From an uncultured Clostridia bacterium (GTDB lineage: Bacteria; Bacillota; Clostridia; TANB77; CAG-508), in the NCBI GenBank assembly GCA_947573445.1, contig CANPFR010000003.1:62001-126000 (forward strand): 64,000 nt of DNA. Reading direction: 5' to 3'. The position numbers and the translations under genes were made by a program. Position 1 is the stretch's first letter; each line of letters opens with the position of its first letter. Of this stretch, positions 10,239-20,448 are shown one piece after another. Under the pieces are notes generated by a model. It saw only the letters and a list, made by a program, of their open reading frames with translations. It did not search any database and was not told where the DNA came from.

Positions 10239-12275
10239 CTATTCAATCTCTGCCAAATATTCATTGATTCGTATAATTAACTCATCCTTAGCTTCCTCTA
10301 AAGTTAACCCTTCAATTTGTGCTCCTGCTAAAGTAATATGGCCTCCACCACCTAGCTTTTCTAAAATGATTTGAACATTAATATCACCAATTGAACGTCC
10401 ACTAATAAAGACTTTTTCTCCTATTTTTCCAATCACAAAAGATGCTGTTATATCACTTATTGTAAGCAATTCATCTGCTGCTTTAGCACAAATTAAATTC
10501 GCATTTTCATCTTCTTCATTATCATAAATAGCAATTGCAATTGTATGATTTGTTATTTCGACGCTCTTGATAATCTCAGCAATCACATTATAACTCTCCA
10601 AATCCGCCTGAAACCACTTTTTCACTTTAATGATATCCACACCAAATTTTCTCAAATAGGCTGCTGCTTCAAACGTTCGAACACCTGTCTTGAAAGTAAA
10701 GTTCTTTGTATCCACCATAATACCGCCATACAAACTTTCTGCTTCTAACAAAGTCAGTTTTACATCATCCGCTGCATACTGAATAATCTCTGTAATTAGT
10801 TCTGCCGTAGAAGAAGCATAGACTTCATGAAATGAAATTAAAACATCTGTCACAGCATCTGGTGCCTTTCTGTGATGGTCAATAACAATTCTCTTTTCTA
10901 TCTTTTCTAACAATTCAGGAAATTCGACAAAATTTGCTTTATGTGTATCTACAATAATCAATAAAGTATTCTCATTAATTCTAGTTTCTGCCTCTTCCTC
11001 TGTTATGATAACCCCTTCATAATCTTCATTTTGCTCCAATACTTCCAAAAACTTTCCAAGTGATTTTCCTTTTGGCTCTGACACAATATAAGCATCCTTT
11101 CCTAAAGTTTTGGATAATCGATACATACCAAGTCCAGAACCAATAGCATCAATGTCAATATTTCCATGCCCCATAATCATAACATTGGAACTTTGATTAA
11201 TCACATCAGCAATGGAAGCTGCAACTGTTCTTGCTTTTACTTTTGTCCTTTTTTCTTGTTCTACTGTATTGCCACCATAAAATTTGTATTTTCCTTCTTT
11301 TCGAATAACCGCCTGATCACCACCACGCCCTAATACAATATCCATAGCAGCCAATGCTGATTTGTACTTCTCAAAATTGCTCTCTCCTTCATTTGATATA
11401 GCGATACTCAAAGTCACTCGAATATTGGAATTTTCACTTAATTTTTTTACTTTATCTAAAACATTTACCTTATCTTTTTCAATACTTGATAAATATCGTT
11501 GCTCAAACACATACAAAAAACGGTCTCTTTCCGTTTTTACAAGCAAACCTCCCGTTTCTCTAGCCCAATCCAAAATAACTTTTTCCACATTGGTTACCAA
11601 TTCTGCTCTCTCTTCTGGTATGACCCTTTGTAGTAATTCTTCATAATTATCAATCATCGCAATACCAATACAGGTTTTGGAATTATTGTATTTATCAAAA
11701 AGTTCATTGTATTTTGTATCATCAATAAAATACAAAGTTAATTGATATTCTCTCTGTTTCCTTTTATCCTTTTTCTTACTTTTGGAAACACCACAATAAA
11801 TTTTATAAAATTTTTCTTCAATATTAAACTGTTTGGTAATATATTTATTTTTGTCAAAATCTTTGCCTTCTTTTTCCTGTTCTTTCTCTATATTTAACTT
11901 AATTTCCTTCAAAATTGGATTTAGATACGTAATAACCTCTACTTTTTTAAACGTTTCAATAAAACTTTTACTTTTCCATATAATCGTCCCATCTGTTTCA
12001 ATTAACAATAGCGGAATTGGTGAACTAATTAAATTATTTCTGGTTGCAACATTTACGTCTGTAGTTAATTCTTCTATATGATTTACAATCTCTATTTTTC
12101 TTTTATCACTCATCCACACTGTATAACAAACCAAAAGAATGCATAGTAACATCGATGGAATGATAAATCTTGTCTCATAGATACATAGCAATACACATAA
12201 TAATATAATAATTAAAATATATAAATTAAATTTTAGACTGATTTTATCTAGTTTTTCCTTACTTTTTTTTGGCAT
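10239..12275 (-). CDS. gdpP: Cyclic-di-AMP phosphodiesterase GdpP (YybT family)
   Basis: A 678-residue membrane enzyme that hydrolyses c-di-AMP. Two membrane segments lie near the N-terminus (about 13-55), followed by a PAS-like linker and a degenerate GGDEF domain. The DHH phosphoesterase part has NIDIDAIGS and IDHHRKAPD. The DHHA1 domain ends with GGGGHITLAGAQI. All metal-binding motifs look intact. Position upstream of rplI and dnaB matches the conserved Firmicutes cluster. Confidence 0.95.
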   Translation of the reverse strand: MPKKSKEKLDKISLKFNLYILIIILLCVLLCIYETRFIIPSMLLCILLVCYTVWMSDKRKIEIVNHIEELTTDVNVATRNNLISSPIPLLLIETDGTIIWKSKSFIETFKKVEVITYLNPILKEIKLNIEKEQEKEGKDFDKNKYITKQFNIEEKFYKIYCGVSKSKKKDKRKQREYQLTLYFIDDTKYNELFDKYNNSKTCIGIAMIDNYEELLQRVIPEERAELVTNVEKVILDWARETGGLLVKTERDRFLYVFEQRYLSSIEKDKVNVLDKVKKLSENSNIRVTLSIAISNEGESNFEKYKSALAAMDIVLGRGGDQAVIRKEGKYKFYGGNTVEQEKRTKVKARTVAASIADVINQSSNVMIMGHGNIDIDAIGSGLGMYRLSKTLGKDAYIVSEPKGKSLGKFLEVLEQNEDYEGVIITEEEAETRINENTLLIIVDTHKANFVEFPELLEKIEKRIVIDHHRKAPDAVTDVLISFHEVYASSTAELITEIIQYAADDVKLTLLEAESLYGGIMVDTKNFTFKTGVRTFEAAAYLRKFGVDIIKVKKWFQADLESYNVIAEIIKSVEITNHTIAIAIYDNEEDENANLICAKAADELLTISDITASFVIGKIGEKVFISGRSIGDINVQIILEKLGGGGHITLAGAQIEGLTLEEAKDELIIRINEYLAEIE

Positions 12276-12802
12276 ATTTTCTCCTCAAAAATAGATTTAT
12301 GAAGTGTATTATAGCATATTTGAGCTGAATTGTCAATGTTTGGGAAAATGGGACATAGATTTTGAAAACTTAATTATACTTTTTTCGAAATATTCTACTT
12401 CAAAAACAACCAATTTCTCCATTATCATAATCCACAACACAATTAACCTATTTTCTGAATTTGACCAAATTAGAGGTGTCTCCGTCGATTTTTTCATAAT
12501 TCTTTTTATTTTTTCTATTTTATTGATACCTTGTGTTTTTATGCACTCTAAACGCATTAGTAGCCATTTTAAGACCGATTAATAGGAAAATAAATGATTT
12601 TTCATTCAAAAACGACATCCTGTCTAAAAAAGCAGGCGATAGCCTGCCCCTCTACTATAGTTGTTTTTTATTCTTATTTTATTACAAATATTAAACCACA
12701 ATTGCCCATCATTTTTATCCCCTAATTAAAATTCCAGTTCTTAGTATATCTTCCCTATTTTGGGCAATACTATTGTTAAATTAAGAAAGGATTGGTGAAA
12801 CT
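12276..12802. other. Intergenic region between gdpP and the coat genes
   Basis: 527 nt without a convincing gene. It holds the divergent start regions of gdpP (minus) and the coat genes (plus) and an orphan minus-strand terminator at 12626-12647. Short frames on both strands lack ribosome sites. Confidence 0.6.
12626..12647 (-). terminator. Orphan minus-strand terminator
   Basis: The stem GCAGGC/GCCTGC with loop GATA is followed on the minus strand by six T. No gene ends upstream of it on that strand, so it would terminate an unannotated short transcript or spurious transcription. Confidence 0.55.
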
Positions 12803-12976
12803 ATGACAAGTAAAGAGCTTTTATATGTAGAAGATGCTTTGGGTCATGAAAAATTTATGAAATGTTGTGCCCAAAAAACTTCTTCTAAACTAACAGACCC
12901 TGCACTTTCTGCGTACATTGCAGAACTTGAAAAAACACATACCGATTTATTAAACAAATTTAAAAATTTATTATAA
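12803..12976 (+). CDS. Small spore coat-associated protein (CotF-like)
   Basis: A 57-residue frame. The sequence (MTSKELLYVEDALGHEKF ... LEKTHTDLLNKF) resembles the short companion of Coat-F proteins in clostridia, an antiparallel helical domain. It ends 10 nt before the next coat gene, with an AAGGAGG site overlapping its stop, so the two form one operon. The start ATG has an AAAGG element upstream. Confidence 0.7.
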   Translation: MTSKELLYVEDALGHEKFMKCCAQKTSSKLTDPALSAYIAELEKTHTDLLNKFKNLL

Positions 12977-12986
12977 GGAGGAAATC

Positions 12987-13232
12987 ATGGAAGACAGAGA
13001 TTTAATGGAAAACGAATTATTAATTATCAAAGGTGCTTGTGATTTATATCTTCATGGTACAATTGAATCAACAACAGCAGAAGTGCATTGTGCCTTTAAA
13101 GATGCTTTGAATACTTCTTTGGATATTCAAAATAAAATCTATAATTTAATGGCAGAAAAAGGTTGGTACAAAACAGATACTGCCGAACAAACAAAAGTTG
13201 ACGAAACAAAAAATAAATATGCCAATGCATAA
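12987..13232 (+). CDS. Coat F domain spore coat protein
   Basis: 81 residues, all-helical, beginning MEDRDLMENELLIIKGACDL and matching the Coat F family (spore coat). The strong site AAGGAGGAAATC precedes the ATG. It is paired with the 57-residue gene upstream and followed by a strong terminator. It supports an endospore-forming host. Expression in the mother cell is expected from the family, but I see no clear sporulation promoter. Confidence 0.8.
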   Translation: MEDRDLMENELLIIKGACDLYLHGTIESTTAEVHCAFKDALNTSLDIQNKIYNLMAEKGWYKTDTAEQTKVDETKNKYANA

Positions 13233-13236
13233 GAAA

Positions 13237-13280
13237 AAGCCAGGAAAATGTAAAACTCACACATTTTCCTGGCTTTTCTA
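13237..13280 (+). terminator. Bidirectional terminator after the coat operon
   Basis: A 14-bp stem (AGCCAGGAAAATGT/ACATTTTCCTGGCT) with a 9-nt loop and T-rich flanks on both strands. It serves the coat genes and the convergent DUF368 gene. Confidence 0.85.
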
Positions 13281-13323
13281 TGTACCATTTGATACATGCA
13301 AAAAATCAAATCTTCTTTTATTT

Positions 13324-14206
13324 TTACTTTTCTTCCTTTTTTTCCATCACACTTCTCATCCTCTGCAATCCAAAAATAATCACTCCACCAAGAATGAAAA
13401 ATACAATATGAAATGTTTGAAAACTCATAGCATTTTGTGGCACATCCAAGGTTGTTGGCCCTTGTACGATGGAAAATAGAGAACCAATCATCAAGCCAAC
13501 AATGGCATAAATCGTTTGACTTCTGAACTTCTCTAAGCACATTCGAATCAACTTTATAATCGAAACAATACCAACTATAATTCCCAAACCAAACACTAAC
13601 AACGCTGGAAAATACGAAAAATTCATATGTAAAAATTCCTTAATTGCTGAAACAATTGGTAAATATAATCCAAAAATCAATAATAGCGTCGAACCAGAAA
13701 TGCCAGGCAATACCATTGCTGTAATCGCAACTGCACCACAAACAAAAATGTAAACTGCTGAGCCAAACGTCAAATCTCCCACATTGACATCAGCAGCAGG
13801 ATTAAACACGGAAATTAGTATAACAAGTCCTGCACCAATGATAGAAAATATTATATTTTGATATTTTCCCTTCATCACTTCCTTTTCCTCCATAACAACA
13901 AGTGGAATGGAACATAAAACAAATCCCAAAAACATTGAGCTAATTGCATAAATATGAGTTTCAAACACATTGGCCAAAACCAACATAGCTAAAACAAATC
14001 CGAACTCCCCAACCAATTCCTATTTTGATTAAAAAAATAATGGCTTGTTTTCTCTCGTCTTTGGTTCCAGAAATCAAATGATCCAGTGAGGTAATAAATT
14101 TATCATAAAATCCTAATAAAAACGCTATTGTCCCTCCTGAAACACCTGGAACACTATCTGCTAATGCCATGCAAAATCCCCTCACAAAATTTAATACATT
14201 ATTCAC
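13324..14206 (-). CDS. DUF368 membrane protein, read with a +1 shift at CGG
   Basis: A polytopic membrane protein of the DUF368 family; some members are implicated in flipping undecaprenyl phosphate. It starts at GTG 14206 after AAAGGAGAAGG, overlapping the TVP38 stop by 8 nt. The first frame carries SVPGVSGGTIAFLLGFYDKF and IGIGWGV, then CGG at 14000-14002 breaks it. Reading CGGA as one Gly gives GIGWGVGFVLAML, the expected family sequence, and continues through the second SGSTLLLIFGLY half to 293 residues. Apart from the one-base excess, nothing is damaged. Simple inactivation by an insertion is the alternative. Confidence 0.88.
14000..14002 (-). other. CGG +1 frameshift site in the DUF368 gene
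   Basis: Coding strand GTT CGGA TTT. Frame 0 ends 13 codons later; skipping one base gives Val-Gly-Phe inside a conserved stretch. Confidence 0.85.
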
Positions 14207-14903
14207 GTACCTTCTCCTTTCTATTTTCTTTTGCAAATTTTCTCCTGTAAACAAATGCAATTGTCCCTGAGATAATATATGTTATTGCATATATCATTAT
14301 GATGCTCTTTACATCGCCAGCTAATATTTTACTTCCCACCAAAACTGATGAAAAAACTGCTGGAAATCTTCCAAATACTGATATTATCAATACTTTTCTT
14401 TTCGTAATTGGTAGCAAACTTGCCATATAGGTTATAAAATCTTTGGGAATCACTGGTAAAAAATATAATACAAATAACGTAATTTCACTTCGATCAGGAT
14501 TATCATTTATCATTGTTTCAACTTTTAACCTTTTTTCTTGTGGAATCACATCTTTCACAAAATCAATACCATATTTTTTAACAGAAAGAATAATCAAAAT
14601 ATTGCTCACAATGACTCCTAAATAAATTGTCACCAATCCCCAAAATGGCCCAAAACACATACCCGCTGCCAATTCAATTGGTTCTCCAGGTAAAAATACT
14701 AACATAATTTTACAAATTTCTAACAAAACAATTAAGCTAGCCCCCTTGATTCCAAGGCTTTTTACCTGTGTTTCAAATACAGCCCTTCCTTCTTCTGTTG
14801 CAAGATTCATAAAAGTTGGAAGTATTTTTATAAATCCAACAACAAACAAGAGTAGCACCACAACTACAATTATTTTCCTAATCTTCCTATTACTTTCTTT
14901 CAT
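14199..14903 (-). CDS. TVP38/TMEM64 (VTT domain) membrane protein
   Basis: A 234-residue polytopic membrane protein of the SNARE-associated/VTT (DedA-like) family. The marker stretches LVFLPGEPIELAAGMCFG and FVLYFLPVIPKDFITYMASL are present. DedA/VTT members are linked to lipid scrambling or undecaprenyl phosphate recycling, which fits the DUF368 gene it overlaps. The frame is intact throughout. Confidence 0.9.
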   Translation of the reverse strand: MKESNRKIRKIIVVVVLLLFVVGFIKILPTFMNLATEEGRAVFETQVKSLGIKGASLIVLLEICKIMLVFLPGEPIELAAGMCFGPFWGLVTIYLGVIVSNILIILSVKKYGIDFVKDVIPQEKRLKVETMINDNPDRSEITLFVLYFLPVIPKDFITYMASLLPITKRKVLIISVFGRFPAVFSSVLVGSKILAGDVKSIIMIYAITYIISGTIAFVYRRKFAKENRKEKVRE

Positions 14904-14988
14904 TTATTACCTCAATATTTTTTGATTATATCATCTTATCTCCCTAATGTAAATACAAAATTTTCAAGAATTGCAAGACACTTTCTTC

Positions 14989-16050
14989 TCAATATTTCCA
15001 ATAGTTTCCAACATCTTTAACTAGACATTTCTCCCTTTTATTTTGTTTTAACATAAACCCTAAAATAGAAATCCCACTAATTAATACAAATAAATAAAAA
15101 CTAATTCCTCTACTCAAAAGCATGCTACTACTTAATAATTCCGCTGGAAACAACAATTTATAAATTCCCAAAAATCCACCTTCACTAACGCCTACTGCAC
15201 CTGGAAGTGGAATTCCAGAAACTGCTATATAAAGAACCGCTTGTAATGTGACAAATTGAAAGAAACTCGCTCCCTCTAATCTTAATGCCAAATAAATAAA
15301 ATAAGGAATACTATGATATAAAATTACTTGTAAAATCGTTGTCCCAATAATTTTACAAAGAACCTTTGGATGTTTTATCAATAAATTAGCACCTGTTTTA
15401 TATTCCTTAATTTGTTCCAAACATTTTCTTTGAAAACGTTTTATTTTTTTATAATGTAATTTCTTCAATATTTGGCAAACCACAATTAGCAACTTGCGAA
15501 TCAGTTTTTTTGAAAAAATCATCAATAAAACCACCAGCAAAATCACTGCATTAATAAATACCCCTAAAAACAGCAGATATTTTATATTACCAACTGAATC
15601 TTCTATAAATTGATGATTCATTACAAATCCAATTATCCCCATCATAACAGTTACAAACTGAAAACTAGAAAATTCAGTTAAAATCGCTAAAGCAGAATGC
15701 CCAAGTGGCAAACAATCTTTTTTCATATAATATAATTGCATAGGATCTCCACCTGAGGCACCAGGTGTAACCGAACTAAAGAAAAATCCCACCAAAGCAT
15801 ATCGAATACCACTTCTAAATCCAATCTTACAATCCAATAATTTCAAAGTTCTTGCAATATTAATCCCTTCTGATAATACAAAACAACACATGCATAAAAT
15901 ACTTATTAAAATAAACTTTTTATCCACTTGTTTCATCATTTCTAACATTTCTGCTAGATTATTATCTTTTAATAAAATAGAAAACGTAAGTATTACAAAA
16001 AATAAGAAAATAATGGCATTTATCATTCCTTTTTTAATCTTCACATTCAT
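14989..16050 (-). CDS. Lysylphosphatidylglycerol synthase-type flippase domain protein
   Basis: A 353-residue membrane protein of the UPF0104/LPG-synthase transmembrane family, without a catalytic tRNA-dependent domain. Signature stretches SSVTPGASGGDPMQLYYMKK and PLPGAVGVSEGGFLGIY are present. The ATG at 16050 lies inside the end of the deacetylase gene (17-nt overlap once that gene is read through its shift), so translation is probably coupled. Likely role: moving or recognising lipids or glycolipids, consistent with the glycolipid synthase upstream. Confidence 0.88.
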   Translation of the reverse strand: MNVKIKKGMINAIIFLFFVILTFSILLKDNNLAEMLEMMKQVDKKFILISILCMCCFVLSEGINIARTLKLLDCKIGFRSGIRYALVGFFFSSVTPGASGGDPMQLYYMKKDCLPLGHSALAILTEFSSFQFVTVMMGIIGFVMNHQFIEDSVGNIKYLLFLGVFINAVILLVVLLMIFSKKLIRKLLIVVCQILKKLHYKKIKRFQRKCLEQIKEYKTGANLLIKHPKVLCKIIGTTILQVILYHSIPYFIYLALRLEGASFFQFVTLQAVLYIAVSGIPLPGAVGVSEGGFLGIYKLLFPAELLSSSMLLSRGISFYLFVLISGISILGFMLKQNKREKCLVKDVGNYWKY

Positions 16051-16718
16051 TGATTGTTTTAAACTGAAATCCTTTCTCTAAAAATATTGGTATCACTTTT
16101 TTTAGTGCCAAAATCGTTTTATGTGGTGCTCCATTTTTACCTCGTCCATCATGCAAACAAATGATATCACCGTGGTTTTACTCTTGCCAAAAGTTTGTTA
16201 GCAATAATTTCTGGTGTTGTATGAGCTTCCCAATCTTGAACCATAACATCCCATAAAACACATTGTATTTGCTTTTGTTTTAAGGTTTGGAGCAAATACC
16301 AATTGCTATCTCCCCAAGGTGGTCGATAATAGTGAACTAGAATTCCCAATTCTCTCATTATTTCCAAACTCGTTTCTAAATCACGCTTTGTTTCCCTTAT
16401 ACCTTGCAACATAGCATTTTTATGTTTAAGTGAATGAAGTGCAATTAAATGCCCCTCTTGTTTCATCATTTCAATAATCGATTTATGTTCTTTGGCAAAA
16501 TTGGCCACACAGAAAAAACTCGCCCTAACCTTATATTGTTTTAACAATTTTAGTAATTCTTCCGTGTATTCACTTGGTCCATCATCAAATGTTAGATAGA
16601 TTACGTTTGTATTCTTTTTTGTCCTTCTAAAAAACCTCTGTTTATTGATATTAGAAGGAAGAAATGCATATCCAAAAAACATTAGTATTACCAATACTAT
16701 TATAGTCAAAATCAACAT
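16034..16718 (-). CDS. Membrane-anchored polysaccharide deacetylase, read with a +1 shift at CGG
   Basis: A NodB-fold (CE4) deacetylase. An N-terminal anchor (about 2-20) leads to motif 1 TFDDGPSEYTE, motif 2 HSLKH (metal His pair) and motif 3 RPPWGDSN. Frame 0 stops right after ARVKP-CGG-TGA. Reading CGGT as Gly gives KPGDIICLHDGRG, which is catalytic motif 5, then a normal end at 16034, for 227 residues. So an active site exists only if the shift is made. I prefer the ATG at 16718 (AAGGGAGC upstream, just past the previous stop) over 16748. It acts on peptidoglycan or another envelope polysaccharide. Confidence 0.9.
16170..16172 (-). other. CGG +1 frameshift site in the deacetylase gene
   Basis: Coding strand CCA CGGT GAT, with a TGA stop directly after CGG in frame 0. 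Skipping one base gives Pro-Gly-Asp and motif 5. Confidence 0.88.
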
Positions 16719-16722
16719 TTTA

Positions 16723-17773
16723 TTAAGCTCCCTTCTCATAAACGTCAAGAACTGTTAACGTTTGTAGTTCATCTTTTACTTTTTGCATGTTTTGTTTCAT
16801 ACTTTCAAGTCTCTCTGGTGTTCTGATTAAGGCAAGAATATCTTGGGTAACATCAATTTCTTTGTTCCAAACAACCTTCCCAATCCCCTTTTTTTCAATA
16901 AATTTAGCATTCCCAATTTCTTGACTCAAAAATGGGTCTAAAACATACATTGGTGTTTTTGAATGAATTGCCTCAAAAAGTGTGATTCCACCTGCTTTTG
17001 TGATGATTAGTTTAGCACGTTTAACATATTCGTAAACTTCATTTGTATAACCTACTGTTGTAATGTTTTTATATCTTTTATGATAGGCATCAAATAATTT
17101 TTGGTTTTTTCCAGTTAGTAATGTAATGTGTAAATCCTCAATTTGGCTCAAATCCTTTAATGTTTTTTCTATACTAGGAATCAGTCCTAGCCCTCCTCCC
17201 ATGACAAGAACCTCATTTTTCTTGGGTTCTCCTTTCCTTACTTTAAACTCCTGACGAACTGGAATTCCAACTACCTTTATTTTTTCTTCTGGAATTAAAT
17301 CATTCATCATTTGTTTTTTGGTTTCATTTGATGCAACAAAATAGGCATTTGTTTCATCAGTTAACCATTCACGGCTAACCTCTACATCTGTAATGTATGT
17401 ATACAATTTCAAATTACTATGGTTAATTTTTTTATAAGCAGAAATATATTTTGAACAAATTGGAAAAGTAGAGATAACAATATCAATCTTTTTTTCTTGT
17501 ATCACTTTTTGGATTCTTTTTTTCATGATTCCTTTGAAAAGTACGAATTTTGTATTAGCTGTAAATTTATAAAAAAAGTTATAAACCCCACTGCATCTAC
17601 TTACTAAAAAGTTAAACATACCATAAATCATTGTTTTCATTTTGGGAAATGTAAGATCCAAAAAATCAATTACTTCTACTCCGTATACTTTCATTTTCCA
17701 ATTCTTGTTTTAGGGAAAGGGACGCTGTGTAATGCCCCATCCCATATTTAGCTGTCAAAATTAAAATATTCAT
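16723..17773 (-). CDS. MGDG synthase-type glycosyltransferase (GT28), read with a +1 shift at CGG
   Basis: Transfers a sugar to diacylglycerol at the membrane (UgtP/MGD1 class). The start at ATG 17773, with AGAAAGG upstream, opens MNILILTAKYGMGHYTASLS, the typical nucleotide-sugar transferase N-terminus. Frame 0 reaches CGG at 17681 and would stop four codons later. Reading CGGA as Gly gives SIGVEVIDFLDL and joins the long frame with VMGGGLG and the donor-site stretch KAGGITLFEAI. Full length is 349 residues. The start of the longer second frame (17694) lacks the N-terminal GHYTA motif, so it is not the true start. It lies 4 nt upstream of the deacetylase gene. Confidence 0.9.
17681..17683 (-). 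other. CGG +1 frameshift site in the glycosyltransferase gene
   Basis: Coding strand ATA CGGA GTA. Skipping one base gives Ile-Gly-Val and links the N-terminal GHYTA segment to the rest. Confidence 0.87.
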
Positions 17774-17866
17774 TCTTTTCTACCTTTCTCTTTTTCTTTA
17801 TTATAGCGCATTCTTTGTTTTCTTGGTATTGTTTTATCTTACAGAAAACTTACAATTTTGTAAGTT

Positions 17867-20434
17867 TTAAATATTCTCATTTCGAATCGTTTCAATCATA
17901 TTTTGACGATTAATTTTAGCCATTGAATACTTCATAATTACAAATACTAGCACAAATACCGCAACAACTGAAATTGCAATTGGTTTAATCGGCAAATACA
18001 TTCCACTTTCAATTTTAACAGAAAATGCTTTATACATAGCCAATGTTCCAATCAACCCCAGAACAATTCCATAAATTAATGCTTTTGATGAATAAAATAT
18101 AGTTTCTAAATGAATCATATGATTAAATTCTTTCTTCGTCATCCCAATGCTTTTTAGCATAGCAAATTCTTTTTGTCTTAGTTCCATGTTAGAAGTAATG
18201 GTATTAAAAATATTGGTCACACCAATTAAGGTAATAACGGCAATAAATCCATATAAAAATATTTTAATAACTAGAACCATTGCTTTTTCTGCTTTTGCAG
18301 ATTCTTCTAAATTAGAATAACCAGCAATATCCTCAAGTTTCAAATTTTGTATTTCATCAATCAAATCATCTGGATTGCTAGATTGTATATTGATACAAGT
18401 AGGAACAATATCCAAATCTTTAAATTTTTCTTTATTCACTATCAAATATCCATCACTATAATAAGATTTCTCAAGACCATAGGGGTGTATATCTGTCACT
18501 GCTCCGATTTGAATATTGGTCTCTTTTCCCTCTATTTTTCCTGTGATTATTTCTCCTACAGAATAGTTATATCTACGTGTTTCAATTTGTTTTCCTGAAT
18601 CATCATAATACAAATAATTGTCACATAAAATTCCTGTCTCCTTTACTTTCTCTACCTTGACACCAATTTTTTTAGCATATTTTTGGAATGTTTTATCATC
18701 CAAACCAACTACTTGTAACTGTGCTACTTTTCCTTCGCCAGAAGAAATATATTGGCCACTTTCTTCATCATATTCACCATCTTCTAGTAGTTCAAGATCA
18801 GGAATTTCATTAACTTTACTCAAATCCTTGATTTTCATATATCCTTTCATTTTATACAAAACAAAACTCTCATCAATGTTTCCCAAATGTGTAATTCTAT
18901 CTACATTTTCCTGATTTTCTCCTTGGCAATAAATAACAACATTATATTCATAATCTTCATAATAATTAGCTGTCAAATCAAACATATTTACCAACAAACT
19001 ATTCATTGCAATAAAAATAAAGATACTAACAGCTAAGGAAATAACCGTTGTTCGATATTTCTTCTTGCTTCGTTTTAAGTTTTTGTAAGCCAATTCTCCA
19101 CCAATTTTGAACAACTGCTGAATCATTTTTGGTGTTTTTAATGTTTTACTTTTGATTTTGACTTCATTGGAATTTCTAAGCAAATCAATAGGACTAACCT
19201 TACTTGCTTTTCGAGCAGAGGAAATTGCTGATAAATAAATTGTAATCACACCAAGTAAAACCGTTAATATAATTGGCCAAATCGAAATACGAACGATGAT
19301 TCCCTCTACATGATTAAGCAAAAATTCACCCAATATATTATTAACAATTTTCATAAGTACAACAACAGCCAAAATACCAGCCAAAATGCCTACTGGAATC
19401 CCACCAACTCCTAATAATAAGCTTTCAAATATGACATTTTTCCTAATCTGTTTTTTCGTAGCTCCTACACTTGCCAACATACCATACATTTTCATTTTTT
19501 CCATGGTTGCTATTGCAAATGAATTACGAATACAAAATATACTTGTAAAAATAATAATAAAAATTACAACCCCAGCAACTCCAAATAACATTGTTACAGT
19601 ACTATCACTAAAAGCAAAAGCTTCCCATCTTAAAAGTTCTGCATTTAAATCAAAATTTTCATACTTTAAATTAGCACCCTCTTGTATATGCTGATAATCT
19701 GAAACCCCTAGAATTTCGGGAATTACTGTTTTATACTTTTGAGGATTTTTCAAAGACAAATATGCTTGTTTTTGACCTACCTTTTGATTTGTTGTAATAA
19801 CAGTATACCCTGGATCTGAATAACATTCAAAAGCAAAACTTGGTCTTTCAATTATTCCAACAATGGTAAATTCATAATTTTGTGTATCCTCTAAATGTTC
19901 TCCTTCTTTAAGATATGGATTTGAAACATCTAGATTCTCCCCTTCATTTGTTTTTCTTCTGCCAACATCAAGTTTAATCTTATCTCCAATTTTGTAATCT
20001 ACTTTTGCATTTTCAATAACATGTTTGCTCATTACAATTTCATTTTCATTATTTGAAAAACGACCCTCTACTAAATTAAAGTTCAAATGTTCAAACAATG
20101 TTTTATCCATTGAATATAACTTCAAATATGGCTTACTTTCATTACGACCATTTTCTAATTTGCCATAGCCTATTTCATGAGCTGTATAAAAATCTTCAAT
20201 ATTATCCTCTTTTTTTAACGTTTCAATATCATTATCTGTGATATCTGAAAGTTTCAGATGATAATAACCTGTTTCATTTGTTGCATTTTCGACCAATGTT
20301 GCTTGAAAACTTGAAACCATTGTAGCCACTGCACAAATCAGGCTACACGATAAAATAATTCCAATCATAGTGCTAATGGTTCTTTTTTTATTGAGTCTCA
20401 AATTTTTGATTGATAATTGTTTAAGAATATTCAT
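17867..20434 (-). CDS. ABC transporter permease (MacB/FtsX family)
   Basis: An 855-residue permease with the FtsX-type layout: an N-terminal membrane segment, a large extracellular domain, three helices, a second extracellular domain and three more helices. The marker FGVAGVVIFIIIFTSIF and the ASVGATKKQIRKNV and KSIGMTKKEFNHM coupling segments match lantibiotic or peptide exporters. It starts 15 nt after the ATPase gene and forms a pair with it. The reading frame is intact; its CGGs straddle codons. Substrate unknown, probably an antimicrobial peptide, lipoprotein or lipid. Confidence 0.92.
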   Translation of the reverse strand: MNILKQLSIKNLRLNKKRTISTMIGIILSCSLICAVATMVSSFQATLVENATNETGYYHLKLSDITDNDIETLKKEDNIEDFYTAHEIGYGKLENGRNESKPYLKLYSMDKTLFEHLNFNLVEGRFSNNENEIVMSKHVIENAKVDYKIGDKIKLDVGRRKTNEGENLDVSNPYLKEGEHLEDTQNYEFTIVGIIERPSFAFECYSDPGYTVITTNQKVGQKQAYLSLKNPQKYKTVIPEILGVSDYQHIQEGANLKYENFDLNAELLRWEAFAFSDSTVTMLFGVAGVVIFIIIFTSIFCIRNSFAIATMEKMKMYGMLASVGATKKQIRKNVIFESLLLGVGGIPVGILAGILAVVVLMKIVNNILGEFLLNHVEGIIVRISIWPIILTVLLGVITIYLSAISSARKASKVSPIDLLRNSNEVKIKSKTLKTPKMIQQLFKIGGELAYKNLKRSKKKYRTTVISLAVSIFIFIAMNSLLVNMFDLTANYYEDYEYNVVIYCQGENQENVDRITHLGNIDESFVLYKMKGYMKIKDLSKVNEIPDLELLEDGEYDEESGQYISSGEGKVAQLQVVGLDDKTFQKYAKKIGVKVEKVKETGILCDNYLYYDDSGKQIETRRYNYSVGEIITGKIEGKETNIQIGAVTDIHPYGLEKSYYSDGYLIVNKEKFKDLDIVPTCINIQSSNPDDLIDEIQNLKLEDIAGYSNLEESAKAEKAMVLVIKIFLYGFIAVITLIGVTNIFNTITSNMELRQKEFAMLKSIGMTKKEFNHMIHLETIFYSSKALIYGIVLGLIGTLAMYKAFSVKIESGMYLPIKPIAISVVAVFVLVFVIMKYSMAKINRQNMIETIRNENI

Positions 20435-20448
20435 TTTTTAGGACCTCC

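Noticed and set aside
12333..12557. 74-codon minus-strand frame
   Set aside because: No ribosome site, no recognisable domain; it lies between divergent genes and overlaps an equally long plus-strand frame.
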